DNA of 64,000 bases from Streptomyces sp. NBC_00457 (GCF_036014015.1 NZ_CP107905.1:10416001-10480000); one strand, 5' to 3'. Counted from the stretch's first letter, positions 32,575 through 42,924 are shown. Numbers and translations: made by a program. The notes: a model not told the origin generated them from the letters alone.

Positions 32575-35421
32575 TCATCCTCCCAAGGAAGGCCTCGGCG
32601 TGCGTCCCGCCATCAGGCCCGCCAGAGCTGCCCGCGATGAGACTCCCGTCTTGCGGTAGACCCGGGAGATGTGGGTCTCGACCGTGCGGCGGCTCAGGCA
32701 GAGTCGTTCGGCGATCGCCGGGCTGGTGAGGCCGTCGGCGACGAGGTCGGCGATCTCCCGTTCGCGGGAGGTCAGTTCGGCGAGGCCACGCTCGGGCCTG
32801 TCAGCGGCGGCGGCCACCGCCGGGCCGACCGCCTCGGCAAGACCGGTCAGCATCGCGGAGCCCCCGGCCACGGCGAGCCGCCGCCCCCGGTGCCAGGCCG
32901 CCTGCCCGCGCCGCGAGCCGCCCGGGTCCGCCGCCGACAGGGAGGCGCCGAAGAGCAGGGAGAACGCCTCCCAGAACACCGCTGCGCTGCGGGCGCTCTC
33001 GTCGGCCGCCGCCACGAACAGGTCCGCCGCCGCCTTGTCGTCACCGAGACCGAGGCGTATCTGCGCGGCGCTGCGCATGGCAGAGGCGCGCTGCACGGGC
33101 AGATCGAGCCGCTCGGCCTCCTCGCGGGCCCGCTCGGCCCATTCCTTCGCCGCGTCCAGGTCACCCATGGTGACGGCGGCGGTCACCAGGACCTCCACGA
33201 ACAGCGGACGCATGGAGGGCTGCATTCGCCGCAGGCCGGGGCCGCCGGCACGCAGGACCGCCTCCCGGGCACGAGCCGGGTCGCCGGCAGTCAGCGCCGC
33301 GTAGCCGAGTACACACCAAGCGATGGACGCCCACCAGTTGACGCCCAGACCCGCCGCGGCCACCGCCTCCTCGGCGGTGGCCAGTGGCCGCGGATCGCCG
33401 GGTGGGCAGGCGTCGACCAGGGCGTGGGCCCTGGTGGCGAGGACGAAGGCGAGCAGTTCGTCACTGCCGATGCCGCGGGCGATGTCCTCGGCCTCCTCGG
33501 ACAGTTCCACCGCCGACGCGAGCCGGCAGGTCTGGGTGCGCACGTGTGTCTTGCACAGGAGAAGGTGGGGCAGGAGGTAGATCTGCCCGGTGCGGCGAGC
33601 AATGGCCAGGCCGCGATTGGCGTGCCGCTCGGCGTCGGCGAAGCGCTCCAGGAACGCCTCCGCCCAGGCCAGCCGTACCAACGGCTCGCACAGGCCGGTC
33701 AGATCGCCGTCCGGCAGCGAGTCCACGAGGGCGGCCGCCCGGCGGGTGAAGTCGTCCGCCGCGGCCGTCTCCCCCTCGTACGCCTCCCCCAGCGCCGCGA
33801 CGCTCAGCGCACCCGCCACCCCCGTCTCGTCCCCGAGCGAGCGGGCCACCTCCAGGGTGTGTGCCACCTCGGAGCGCACCGCCGGGTACGAGGTGTCGTG
33901 CGGGGCCGAGGAGCCCAGCTCCAAGCCCAGCGCCACCTGGTCGGCGAGCGACGGCGCGGGATCAGTGCGGTGCAACTCGCGGCGGAGCAGGGCGACCGCC
34001 TCCGAGTAACGCCCCAGGTGGCGCTCCATGACGGCGCACAGCACGACAGCAGACGCCCGCGACCCCGTCCCGTCGCCCGGGTCGGGCAGGGCGATCACCT
34101 GGTGCAACAGGTCCCGGCTCTCCCGGAGCCGACCGCCGACGCCCAGCGCCCGGGCCCGCCGCAGCATCAACTCGCGCCGTCTGGCCGCGTGTTCCGGCGT
34201 GTGCGGAAGATGCCGCAGCACCACCTCAAGCCAGTGCGCGCTGCTCGCGGGCGCCGTCTGCGCGGCCTGCTCGGCGGCCTCGTCCAGCACCGCCGCCGCC
34301 CGAGTGTCCCAGTCGGACAGCGACTGCTCGGCGTGGTGCGCCCGCTCGGCCAACGGGGCGCCGATCCGGGCGAGTTCGGCGCCCACGAGCCGGTGGATCT
34401 CCGTGCGCTGCCAGGGGTCGGTGCCGTCGCGGACGAGGCTGCGCAGCACGGGGTGACGCAGCGCGATCCGCCCATGCGTGCCGGTGCGCAGCAGGTCGCG
34501 CCGGGTCAGTACGGCGAGATCGTCGGCCAGTTGCCCCGGCTCGTGGCCGGTCACCGGGCCGAGCAGCGCGGACGTGGCGTGGTCGCCCAGAGCTGCAACC
34601 ACTTGGACGAGCCGGCCTTGCGACGGCGTCAGTGGGGTCAGCTCGTCGAGCAGCAGCGCCCCGAGGCCGGTCGTGGACAGTCGGCTCACCGACGCGCCCT
34701 CGCGGTGCGCCTGGAGCAGGGTCAGCAGGTACAGCGGGTTGCCCTCGCTCGCGGTGAAGAGCCGTACGGCCTGGTCGGGGGCCAGGTCAGGGGTGAGCAG
34801 TTCGACGCAGTCCCGCTCGCCGAGCGGGCCGAGGACCGTCCGCCGTACCGCGCCGGTCTCCGTGCCGCGCCTGAGGGTCGCCGCAAGCGGCGCGGGGCTC
34901 TGCCGGTCGCGGCGGGCGAGGACCAGCAGGACGCGGGCGCGCACGGGGTGCCGTACGAGATGGTCGAGGAGTTCCAGCGACGCGGCGTCCGCCCAGTGCA
35001 TGTCGTCCAGGACCACGACCAGCCCAGACGCCGCGGCGTGGGTCAACAGGGCGGCGGTGGCCCGGTGCAGGTGGAAGCGGTCCGTGCTGCGGGGAGCGCC
35101 GCTCAGCACCGGGGCGACCTCGGCAGCCTCCGGGAAGGATTCGACGGCCTCCGGGGCGAGGTCGGAGAAGGCGTCGGTGAACGGCTGGAACGGGATGTGA
35201 CGTTCGTACTCCGTCGCCCTGCCGCGCAGCACCGCCGCCCCGCGCCGCGTCGCGGCCAGGCACAGCTCGTGGACCAGCCGGCTCTTGCCGATGCCCGCCT
35301 CACCGCCGACGTCCAGCACCGCCGGGCGGCCGGGCACGTCCCCCACCAGTTCCGCCAGCAGCCGGTCGAGCCGCGCGAGTTCCGCCTCTCTGCCGACCAG
35401 CGGTGTCCGTTCCGTCGTCAT
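32575..35421 (-). CDS. LAL-type LuxR-family ATPase regulator
   Basis: A 948-residue protein from ATG 35421 (MTTERTPLVGREAELARLDR). The N-terminal AAA/STAND ATPase has Walker A VGGEAGIGKSRLVHEL and Walker B VVVLDDMHWADAASLELLDH. A long TPR-like helical region fills about 380-860. The C-terminus is a LuxR helix-turn-helix: LTSREREIADLVADGLTSPA then ERLCLSRRTVETHISRVYRK. Large LuxR regulators of this type switch on pathway genes, often for secondary metabolism, in response to a ligand and ATP. No biosynthetic cluster adjoins, so the target is unclear. Confidence 0.9.
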   Translation of the reverse strand: MTTERTPLVGREAELARLDRLLAELVGDVPGRPAVLDVGGEAGIGKSRLVHELCLAATRRGAAVLRGRATEYERHIPFQPFTDAFSDLAPEAVESFPEAAEVAPVLSGAPRSTDRFHLHRATAALLTHAAASGLVVVLDDMHWADAASLELLDHLVRHPVRARVLLVLARRDRQSPAPLAATLRRGTETGAVRRTVLGPLGERDCVELLTPDLAPDQAVRLFTASEGNPLYLLTLLQAHREGASVSRLSTTGLGALLLDELTPLTPSQGRLVQVVAALGDHATSALLGPVTGHEPGQLADDLAVLTRRDLLRTGTHGRIALRHPVLRSLVRDGTDPWQRTEIHRLVGAELARIGAPLAERAHHAEQSLSDWDTRAAAVLDEAAEQAAQTAPASSAHWLEVVLRHLPHTPEHAARRRELMLRRARALGVGGRLRESRDLLHQVIALPDPGDGTGSRASAVVLCAVMERHLGRYSEAVALLRRELHRTDPAPSLADQVALGLELGSSAPHDTSYPAVRSEVAHTLEVARSLGDETGVAGALSVAALGEAYEGETAAADDFTRRAAALVDSLPDGDLTGLCEPLVRLAWAEAFLERFADAERHANRGLAIARRTGQIYLLPHLLLCKTHVRTQTCRLASAVELSEEAEDIARGIGSDELLAFVLATRAHALVDACPPGDPRPLATAEEAVAAAGLGVNWWASIAWCVLGYAALTAGDPARAREAVLRAGGPGLRRMQPSMRPLFVEVLVTAAVTMGDLDAAKEWAERAREEAERLDLPVQRASAMRSAAQIRLGLGDDKAAADLFVAAADESARSAAVFWEAFSLLFGASLSAADPGGSRRGQAAWHRGRRLAVAGGSAMLTGLAEAVGPAVAAAADRPERGLAELTSREREIADLVADGLTSPAIAERLCLSRRTVETHISRVYRKTGVSSRAALAGLMAGRTPRPSLGG

Positions 35422-35639
35422 ACCCTCACGCCCCCGCGACAGTTGGTGCCCCCGCACATCCTGTCGTATGCCACTGACAACCTGTGGCTTCGTGTCCTCG
35501 ATCTCACACCGTGTCGACGGCTACGCGTCGACGGCGAGCCGCCGGCCCGAGCGGGTGGGCGGCGATCAGCGCGGGACGGGCAACCCTCGTCCGGGTGGGA
35601 CGGGTGGGCCGACCGGATGCGGAAACTGCGTGACCGATC

Positions 35640-36085
35640 TACGTGGGCGGACCGGCAATCGGACGGCCGGTACCAGGTGCGGCCGTCGTTCGAGGCGGCC
35701 TGCGAGGTCACGGTCGGCGGCCGGAGACTCGTGGCGTACTCCGGGCACCGCAAGGTGATCCGCCTCGCGGACCCGGGCCACGCGCGAGGATACGGCGGTC
35801 CTCACGGACTCGCGCAGCTGGATCCGTACGCTGTGCGAGGTCGACGTCGACTGCAGGCCCCTGCTGGCGTCCGGCGGCCGGGACGGGGTCGTCCGGCTCT
35901 GGGATCTGGAGAACCGAGGCGCGCGGATGGCCTCCCTCACCGGTCGCCGCGGCTGGGTGTACGGACTGTGCACGGTGCGGAGCTCGGGGCGCGGCCTGCT
36001 GGCCTCGGCGGGCCGGGACGGCGCGATACACATCTGGAACCCGCGCGACGGCCGGCTGGTGCGCACGATCGACGGCTGTCGACCA
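35640..36085 (+). pseudogene. WD40-repeat protein fragment, frameshifted
   Basis: Blade-like pieces appear in different frames: GGRRLVAYSGHRKVIRLADP, then CRPLLASGGRDGVVRLWDLE, then GLLASAGRDGAIHIWNPRDG. The GGRDGVVRLWD and AGRDGAIHIWN motifs are unmistakable WD40 repeats. At least one frame change is required and both ends are missing. Confidence 0.6.
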
Positions 36086-36390
36086 AGATCAACCTGTCCG
36101 CGCGGAACTTCGCGTGGTTGTACCCACCGAAACTGATCTCGACAGTCAGGTCCTCCGCTTCCTGTCCGGCCTGCTGCGGACTCGACGCCGCGGGCTTGCA
36201 TCCGGTGGCGTCACCTCTCGGCGAACCGACAGGCCTGGCCCGAGTTTCCTGGATAAGTTGATCTTCGAGGGTATCGCTGCAGGTCAGCTTGGCTTTGAGG
36301 GGTTCGCAACTGTATGACCTGAGCTTAACGAGGGCCTGGTCCTGCGGTGGTGTCTGGTTCGCACATCAGGTATCTCGCCAGGGGGTCGCG
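36086..36390. other. Unassigned stretch after the WD40 relic
   Basis: No convincing coding frame, hairpin or repeat is visible. It is probably decayed sequence from the WD40 gene and its neighbours. Confidence 0.4.
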
Positions 36391-36864
36391 CTAGCTGGGC
36401 GGCCACCGGAGAACGTGCGCACCGAACGAGATCAGCGGCGAGCCGGGCCCGCGCACCCCGTCCTCGTACCGCCAGTAGCTCAGGCCGACGGTCCCGGAAA
36501 GGAACCCGGCGAGGAAGCCCAGCGCCAGCGGCCCCACCGGGTTGGAGGCCCCCTCCTCGACCACTTGCCCGCCGACTGCGAAGATCGCCACCCCGAACCC
36601 GAGCGCCGCCGCTACCCCGGCCAGGCCCAGCACCAGCCACGCCCACCGGCGGCTCCTGGTCGCCGCGACACTGAGCACCTTGAACTTCAGCGGCTTCTGG
36701 CAGCTCCCGCATTCCAGCGCCTCCACCCGCCGGCCCTTCTCCGGCCGCTCGATGTCGATCGGATAGAGAGCAAACTGGCGGACGACATGGCTGCTGTGGA
36801 CGTCCTTGGACACCATGTGCGCATATCTCAGACCTGGATACGGCCCCAATTCCCGCTTACTCAT
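36391..36864 (-). CDS. Hypothetical membrane protein with a CxxC motif
   Basis: A 157-residue protein from ATG 36864 (MSKRELGPYPGLRYAHMVSK). The N-terminal part has a single CGSCQKPLKFKVLS motif that could be half of a zinc ribbon. Two membrane segments follow: AWLVLGLAGVAAALGFGVAI and PLALGFLAGFLSGTVGLSYW. No family is recognised. It is monocistronic, between a WD40 relic and a lipoprotein gene on the same strand. Confidence 0.65.
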   Translation of the reverse strand: MSKRELGPYPGLRYAHMVSKDVHSSHVVRQFALYPIDIERPEKGRRVEALECGSCQKPLKFKVLSVAATRSRRWAWLVLGLAGVAAALGFGVAIFAVGGQVVEEGASNPVGPLALGFLAGFLSGTVGLSYWRYEDGVRGPGSPLISFGAHVLRWPPS

Positions 36865-36976
36865 AGCAGCCTCCCTCTATCAGATACCTGTCCGGATCGT
36901 CCCGATGGTCGATCAATCCGCCCCCACCAGCTGTTTCGTGCATCCACGGCCCCGTCGGTCGCCGGTCCCCACATGC

Positions 36977-37903
36977 TCAATCTCCGTAACTCGGGGAGCG
37001 CAGGACGTCGTTCACGTCGAAGCTGAACGTCGGCGTCGGGTACAGCGGGTCGGGCACACCCGTGGTGTCGGGCACGTCGTACGGATCGGCGGTGGGCTTG
37101 CCCTCGGGGCTGCAGACGTGCGGCGCCGCTGGAGGCGACAGCTGGTACTCGGCCACCCGATCGGTCCTGAATTTCACGTTCCCGCCGGCGATGTTGAGGC
37201 CCCCGGACTCGGTGCTGATCTGCTCGGGCAGTTCCTTGCTCTTGAGGGGCCTGCCGACGTACACCGCGACCAGGGCGCCCACGCAGACGCTGCGGTCGTC
37301 GGCGTAGAGCTTCTCCGGCGGTTTCACGAGGTGCTCCTTGCGTCCGTCGACGCGCAGCTCGGTCCGCTTCACGGAGTCCATGTCGAAGAAGTAGTCAGGC
37401 GGGGCCTCCGTGGCGCCGGGCGTGTACCCTCCGGCGCCCGCCGAGCCGTAGGTGAGCTTCCAGAACTCCACCTGAACGGTGACCGTTTCGCAGAGCGGGC
37501 CGGTGTAGCCCGCCACGCTCTCGACGATCTTGACCGGGTCCTTGGACGTGTCGACACCTGCGGCGGGGGCATCGGCCGCTATTCGCACCCAGCTCATAAT
37601 CTGCTCCGTCGTCCACTCCCCGTTGGGGTGGCAGCCCTTGGCGTTGGTCGGGTAGGGCGGGGAGGGCGTGGCCGACGGGGTGGTCGGGGCAGCGGTGGCA
37701 GTGCCGGTCGCGGAGGGCGTGGCGGCCGATACGTCGGTGCCGTCTCTGTCGCCCGAACAGCCGGCCGTCAGCAGCGCGACGGCCGCCAGCAAGGCGGTGA
37801 CCGGAGCGGCGGCATACCGAGCCGGCCGGCCACCTCCCGTCGGGGTGACGGCGCGGACCAGCCACCGTACCCGGTCTCCTGCAGACTCCAGCAACGTCAT
37901 CAT
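36977..37903 (-). CDS. Predicted lipoprotein
   Basis: A 308-residue protein. A signal sequence ends in the lipobox LLAAVALLTAGC, so the mature protein would be anchored by Cys about 49. The pre-signal region is long, and a GTG inside it could be the real start. A Ser/Thr/Pro/Ala-rich linker (SATGTATAAPTTPSATPSPP) leads to a globular domain with several Cys (NAKGCHPNGEW, GPLCETVTVQ, DRSVCVGALV, PHVCSPEGK), likely disulfide-bonded. No family is recognised. Confidence 0.75.
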   Translation of the reverse strand: MMTLLESAGDRVRWLVRAVTPTGGGRPARYAAAPVTALLAAVALLTAGCSGDRDGTDVSAATPSATGTATAAPTTPSATPSPPYPTNAKGCHPNGEWTTEQIMSWVRIAADAPAAGVDTSKDPVKIVESVAGYTGPLCETVTVQVEFWKLTYGSAGAGGYTPGATEAPPDYFFDMDSVKRTELRVDGRKEHLVKPPEKLYADDRSVCVGALVAVYVGRPLKSKELPEQISTESGGLNIAGGNVKFRTDRVAEYQLSPPAAPHVCSPEGKPTADPYDVPDTTGVPDPLYPTPTFSFDVNDVLRSPSYGD

Positions 37904-37939
37904 CCTGACCTGTGCTCAGTGGCTTTCCGGTCGCACGGT

Positions 37940-38260
37940 TCACCCTCGATCAAGACCCTTTCCTAAGCGGACGCTGAAGAAATCAGTAGAACTACGCAAT
38001 CGGCTACGTACGTTCGCCGGCCGCGGAGTTGCCGCAGTGGCATCCTCGCCACGGATCGAGCTTCGTGCCCCGGGGCCCCGGGGCTGTCGCGCCGCGATGA
38101 CGGGAGGGCGGCGTTCGCAGCAGCGGGCGAGGCGCTGGAAGGCGTTCTGCCGGGCGTGGGCCGGCCCGAGGAGAACGGGGTCGTCGGACAGGGCGATGCG
38201 GGCGGTAATGCGTTTGCCGACCGGCTCGCGGTGGACTTCGTAGTTCTGGGCCACAGCCAT
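37940..38260 (-). CDS. Possible small hypothetical protein
   Basis: ATG 38260 gives MAVAQNYEVHREPVGKRITA then RIALSDDPVLLGPAHARQNA, which looks protein-like for about 60 residues. The rest is Arg/Ser-rich and resembles shadow coding. It abuts an IS5 fragment on the other strand, so it may be a truncated gene. No domain is recognised. Confidence 0.35.
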   Translation of the reverse strand: MAVAQNYEVHREPVGKRITARIALSDDPVLLGPAHARQNAFQRLARCCERRPPVIAARQPRGPGARSSIRGEDATAATPRPANVRSRLRSSTDFFSVRLGKGLDRG

Positions 38261-38317
38261 GACGATCTCCAGGTCGTGCTGCCCGATGCTGCCCCGGGCG
38301 ATCCCGAGGCGGACTGA

Positions 38318-38535
38318 CCACCAAAATCCACCTGGCCTGCGACGGCCGTGGCCGTCCCCTCGCGATCCTGCTGACACTCGGCCAACGCCACGACAGCATC
38401 TGTGCCCGGCCCCTCCTGGAACGTATCCACGTCCCGCGCAGCGGCGTCGGACGACCGCGCTGCAGGCCTGACCAGGTCATCTCGGACAAGGCCTACAGTT
38501 CCCGCGGTTTCCGCGCCTACCTGGCCCGATCGTCC
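38318..38535 (+). pseudogene. IS5-type transposase, internal fragment
   Basis: TTKIHLACDGRGRPLAILLT, RIHVPRSGVGRPRCRPDQVI and SDKAYSSRGFRAYLARSS match the central DDE region of this family. Both ends are missing. It adjoins, and has probably truncated, the SARP gene that follows. Confidence 0.65.
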
Positions 38536-38604
38536 GGTTCGTCTGGTCGGTGGGGCCCCTTTCGCTCCGTCGCGGCGGCGTGCTGGTGGGAGCGGACGAT
38601 CGTG

Positions 38605-39940
38605 GGGTCGAACGAGCCTGGATCTGCTGCAGGGCTTGAGCTGCGGCGTGGGTGCGGCGGGTATCTGCTCGATGTACCGTCTGGCCGGGTCGATGTGCAC
38701 CGGTTCCGGCGGCTGTTTGACCAGGCCCGCGCGGCGGATCGCACGGATGCCGAGCGGGTGTTGATGCTGCGCGAGGCGCTCGGGCTGTGGCGCGGTGAGC
38801 CACTGGCGGGCCTGGCCGGTGCGTGGGTCGAGCGCACCCGGCACAGCTGGGGGCAGCAGCGGATCGAGGCGGTGCTGGCGTGGTCCGAGGCCGAGCTCCG
38901 CGTGGGCAAACCGAACGGGGTGATCGGCATGCTGGACGGTCTGGTCGCCGAGCATCCGCTCGTCGAACCGCTCACTGTGGCGCTGATGCGGGCACTGCAC
39001 GCTGCCGGGCGCAGCCCGGAGGCCCTGGCCTGCTTCGCCGACCTGCAGAAGCGGCTGGTCGAGTAGCTGGGTACGGATCCGGGTGCCGAGGTGCATCAGG
39101 CGATCCTGCGCGGCGATGCCACCACGCCCGCGGCCGGTTGTATGCCGTCGGCCGGTGGGGCCCGCTGGGGCGGTGCCGGCGCAGTTGCCGTTGGAGGCAC
39201 GGGGGTTCACCGGCCGGGTGGAGGAGCTGGCCCGGCTGGACGGGATCCTGGCCGCTGCCGGGCAGCGGCCCGCTGCGGTGGTCATCACGGCGGTGTCGGG
39301 GATTGCGGGGGTGGGCAAGACGGCGCTGGCGGTGCACTGGGCCCACCGGGTGGCCGACCGTTTCCCGGACGGCCAGCTGTATGTGAACCTGCGCCGCTTC
39401 GACCCGTCCGGGGCGGCGGTGACGCCGGATCAGGCGGTGCGGGGCTTCCTTGAAGCGCTGGGCGTGCCGGCCCAGGGCATTCCGGTGGACTTTCAGGCGC
39501 GGGTGGGTCTGCACCGGAGCCTGCTGGCCGGGCGGCGGGTGCTGGTAGTGCTGGACAACGCCCGCGACGCCGAACAGGTCCGCCCGCTGCTGCCCGGCCC
39601 TCCCGGCTGCCTGGCCGTGGTCACTAGCCGCATCCGGCTCTCGGGCCTGGTCGCCGCCGAAGGCGCCCACCCCATCGCCCTGGGCCTGCCCTCCGGGGCC
39701 GAGGCCCGAGCACAGGTGGCCTACAGCCTCGGCGAAGACCGGGTTGCCGCCGAACCGGACGCCGTGGCTGAGATCATCACTCGATGCGCCCGGCTCCCGC
39801 TGGCCCTGGCGATCGCCGCCGCCTGGGCCGCCACCCAGCCTGGCTTGCCCCTCAGCGCCGTCGCCGAGGAGTTGCGCGCCAGCCACGGCAGCCTCGAAGT
39901 CGTCGCCGACCGCCGCGCGCCTCCCGTAGGCTGCCGGACC
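38605..39940 (+). pseudogene. SARP-family (AfsR-like) regulator, decayed
   Basis: The bacterial transcriptional activator domain is clear: GRVDVHRFRRLFDQARAADR, LREALGLWRGEPLAGLAGAW and LVAEHPLVEPLTVALMRALH. A TAG at 39064 interrupts it after QKRLVE, where family members read on to LGTDPGAEVHQAIL. One frame over follows an NB-ARC ATPase with VSGIAGVGKTALAVHWAHRV, FPDGQLYVNLRRFDP and VLVVLDNARDAEQVRPLLPG. The N-terminal OmpR-like DNA-binding domain is missing, replaced by an IS5 fragment. The C-terminus ends abruptly near SLEVVADRR. The gene cannot make an active regulator. Confidence 0.75.
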
Positions 39941-40073
39941 ATTCCGCGCAGCGCGTTCGGATCAGCGTCCAACGACGCCGATCCGAACGGCAATCAACGA
40001 TCCACTCCGCGCGCCAGGGCCGTGACCAGTACACAGAGGCCCCCGGCGCAAGCCCGCGCGCTGCCTCGGCGGC

Positions 40074-42644
40074 TTACTCGACCAGCGTGAGGTGGAAGTG
40101 GTTGTCGTGGACTACGTTGTATCTCATCTTCGCGTTTCCGGCATCGGGCCAGGCACCGGTTCCGAGATTCACCGTCTGCCCGGCGGCATTGGTGTAACTG
40201 CCCGTTTCCAGCAATGTCCGGGCCCAGCCCTGCTGTAGCGCGGGAGCGGCGGCTCCCTTTCCGGTGATCGACCGACCGATCGCGTAATAGATTCGCTGCA
40301 CATCGTCGTCGGCGATCAAGGCGCTGAACCGCGCCCGGGTCTGCGTGACCCATGCCGCGACACGGTCGCGTGACTCCGCGTTTCCGGTCAATGCGGCCTG
40401 AGTGTCCTCGACCAACCGGTAGAAGTTGACGGTTCCGTTGAATTGTGGGTTGTTCGGGAAACGGTAGACGTGGAAGAGGTCGATGTCCCGGCCCTCAAGG
40501 TGTGTCTGGTGACCGATGTTGCGCCCGTGTTCTCCGGATATGTCATTGATTCGCGTCACCAGTTGCCGGTTGCTCACCAACCAGTCGTAGGTCTGTTGGG
40601 ACGCCCAGTCGTCCCCGCCCGGGTCCCTGGTGCTGTACCGGTCGAATCCATCGGGCATTCGCCACAGTGGGTGGAACTCCTCGGACAGTTGTGCCGGACT
40701 GGTGACCGCGGTGCCGTTGGTCCGCTGTCCGGTCAGCGTGACGCGGTACCGGATGCTGTCGGCCGGCGGTGGAGTGCCGACGACATTGGATTGCGCTCCG
40801 CCCCCGAACGTGGCTCGAACCCGCAGGGTGTCGGCATCGACCTGGGTGACTTCCGGCTCACCGACCGCCGCGTCCGTCACCGTCTGCAGCACGTTGTTGC
40901 TCGCGTCCAGCAGCTCCACTTTCGCGCGGGTGGCGGTCACATTGGCCGCCTTGCTGTAGTCGACGTCGAAGGTCCGCTGGAAGGTGTTCGCCGCGCCGGG
41001 ACGTGGGATGCTGAACCGGTCCGAACGGCCCGTCGCCGGTTGTGGGACGCGGTCCTTTCGGATGCCGTTGATGGCCAACGTCGACGAGGCGGAGCTCAGG
41101 TCCGCGGAGACCTTCGTTTTCCCGCCGGGTGCACCAATATTGGTCGCCGTCACCGTGAGGGTCACTACGGCAGCGGAGTCCGCCGTCAGCGCGGACACAT
41201 CGATATACTGGTTGATCCCTCCGGTAATGCCACCGTCGAAAGGGTCGAACCGCCAGATCGGCGGAGTCGTCAATTGTGAGTTCACCGATCTGCTGATCGA
41301 AAATAGATTCTGTCCGGCCGGCCCGAGCAGGCTGACGCCCCACGTGTCGTTATAGCGACTCCGCGCTTCCACGTTTTGCGGGTACTCCGCGCTCTGCACC
41401 TGATAACCGAGTATGATCTGCGAGGTGCCTTTAGGCACCGTCGCGGTGGCGCTGCGGACCTGTGGCACATTCTCCGCCGCGCTGGTGGCGTCCACGTTAG
41501 CGGCCTGTGGGGCAAACACATTCAGGGTGTTCGCCCGCGCTGCGGCGTGATCCTGGCGGAGTTTCACATCGTGCTCGCCCGACGACGTCGCCCGGTCGGC
41601 GCTCGCTGCACCGTCCGTGGTGAGGTTCCACGGTGCCACGCCCGCCAGTACGTCCGCCGGAGCGCGCATCGTCAGCGTCAGGGCCCCGTTCGCCGCCGCC
41701 GTGAACTCCGCGGCGCCACCGAACCACAGGCCGTCCACGAACACACTGGCACCGACCGTGACAGGTCCGGTCGGTACGTGGTCCAGCACGAGCCGCCCGG
41801 CGTCATCGGTGGTCATGGTGGTGTCCACGGTCCCGAACCGCACCGCGACGGGTACTCCGGCCAGCGGCAGGCCGGGCTTGGACGGCGGGGCCTGCAACGC
41901 GACCGTCACCCGGAACAGGCCGGGCGCGAAGGACACCTCTTCCGCGTAGGACAGGCCCGCCGCGTCCACGGCCTGAACGGTCAGCGTTGCCTCGCTGGAA
42001 GACAGCGACGCCAGAACGCCTGTCAGCCTGGGTACGTCGGTGGCGACGACGGCGCCGTCCCGCGCGACACCGAACAGCGCGGTGAGGTCCTGCTCGGGGT
42101 CGGCCGGGGTTTCCAGGGTGACCATCTGCACGGATGCCATCGGGACGACGGCACGATCCGACTCCCGCCGAAAACGCAGCGTCACCGATGGCGTCGCGGC
42201 GTCCAGGCCGCCGTTGACCAGTTCGTCCATCGTCAGGGTGCTGGGCTCGTACGTATCCTCACCGTCGAACAGGACTACCCGCACATCCGTGGTCTCGCCC
42301 GCGACCACCGTTGCCGAGGCCGACCCCTTGGCCAGGGAGGGGAGGATGACGCTCACGTTCGCCTGTCCCGCGGACCAGGCAACTGTGGCCGTTCCCGACG
42401 CATCGGTGGCGCCGGCATCGACGTCGTTGATCCGCACGAGGGCGGTGTCGGGCAGCGCGGAGCCGTCGTCGAACACTGCGGAGATCCGCAAGGTCCCGGT
42501 ATCCGCCGAGGCAGGCGCACCAGAGGAGGCCACCGCGAGCGGACCGGACATCGGCACCACGGCGGCGATCAACAACACCATCAGCAACCGCCATTGCCGA
42601 CGCCATCTCGTTGAGGGTCTGTGTCGCCTTGTCATCTCGAACAT
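40074..42644 (-). CDS. Large secreted protein with MepA-like (M74/LAS) metallopeptidase C-terminus
   Basis: An 856-residue protein from ATG 42644 behind GAAGGGTG. It has a basic N-region and Sec signal (RLLMVLLIAAVVPMSGPLAV). Residues about 45-600 are beta-rich and resemble repeated Ig-like or adhesion domains (TLRISAVFDDGSALPDTALV, GRLVLDHVPTGPVTVGASVF). The C-terminal domain carries HQTHLEGRDIDLF, matching the MepA HxxGxDxD zinc motif, and ends with HDNHFHLTLVE (H846, H849, H851), matching MepA HDDHFH. MepA cleaves D-Ala cross-links in peptidoglycan, and a wall-acting hydrolase is a reasonable inference. The gene is monocistronic. Confidence 0.82.
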   Translation of the reverse strand: MFEMTRRHRPSTRWRRQWRLLMVLLIAAVVPMSGPLAVASSGAPASADTGTLRISAVFDDGSALPDTALVRINDVDAGATDASGTATVAWSAGQANVSVILPSLAKGSASATVVAGETTDVRVVLFDGEDTYEPSTLTMDELVNGGLDAATPSVTLRFRRESDRAVVPMASVQMVTLETPADPEQDLTALFGVARDGAVVATDVPRLTGVLASLSSSEATLTVQAVDAAGLSYAEEVSFAPGLFRVTVALQAPPSKPGLPLAGVPVAVRFGTVDTTMTTDDAGRLVLDHVPTGPVTVGASVFVDGLWFGGAAEFTAAANGALTLTMRAPADVLAGVAPWNLTTDGAASADRATSSGEHDVKLRQDHAAARANTLNVFAPQAANVDATSAAENVPQVRSATATVPKGTSQIILGYQVQSAEYPQNVEARSRYNDTWGVSLLGPAGQNLFSISRSVNSQLTTPPIWRFDPFDGGITGGINQYIDVSALTADSAAVVTLTVTATNIGAPGGKTKVSADLSSASSTLAINGIRKDRVPQPATGRSDRFSIPRPGAANTFQRTFDVDYSKAANVTATRAKVELLDASNNVLQTVTDAAVGEPEVTQVDADTLRVRATFGGGAQSNVVGTPPPADSIRYRVTLTGQRTNGTAVTSPAQLSEEFHPLWRMPDGFDRYSTRDPGGDDWASQQTYDWLVSNRQLVTRINDISGEHGRNIGHQTHLEGRDIDLFHVYRFPNNPQFNGTVNFYRLVEDTQAALTGNAESRDRVAAWVTQTRARFSALIADDDVQRIYYAIGRSITGKGAAAPALQQGWARTLLETGSYTNAAGQTVNLGTGAWPDAGNAKMRYNVVHDNHFHLTLVE

Positions 42645-42924
42645 GCGCACACCCTTCGCCGGTTTCCTGCGCTCGAAGGCACGGACGGCTCCGCCCGGTG
42701 CACCAGATTGGTGCACCGGGCGTGGCGGCGTCTTCGTGATTCCGCGCAGATCTGCCGGCCGCCGGCCAGGCGGACTTGTCAACTTCCACAAATCCGCATC
42801 ACCGGCAAGGTCGGCCCGGCTTCTCGGTCTTCGTCGCGGTCGGCTGACGGCTCACGTGAGGCTCGGTCAAGGCGTCAACCTGTATGGCGGTTTGGGCTGG
42901 TGGAGCCGCCGAGGCTGCGTGTTT

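Noticed and set aside
32671..36261. 1196-codon open frame on the plus strand opposite the LAL regulator
   Set aside because: It is the antisense shadow of the LuxR/LAL gene: its composition is Arg/Gly/Gln-rich without domains, and the minus-strand gene has clear Walker and HTH motifs.
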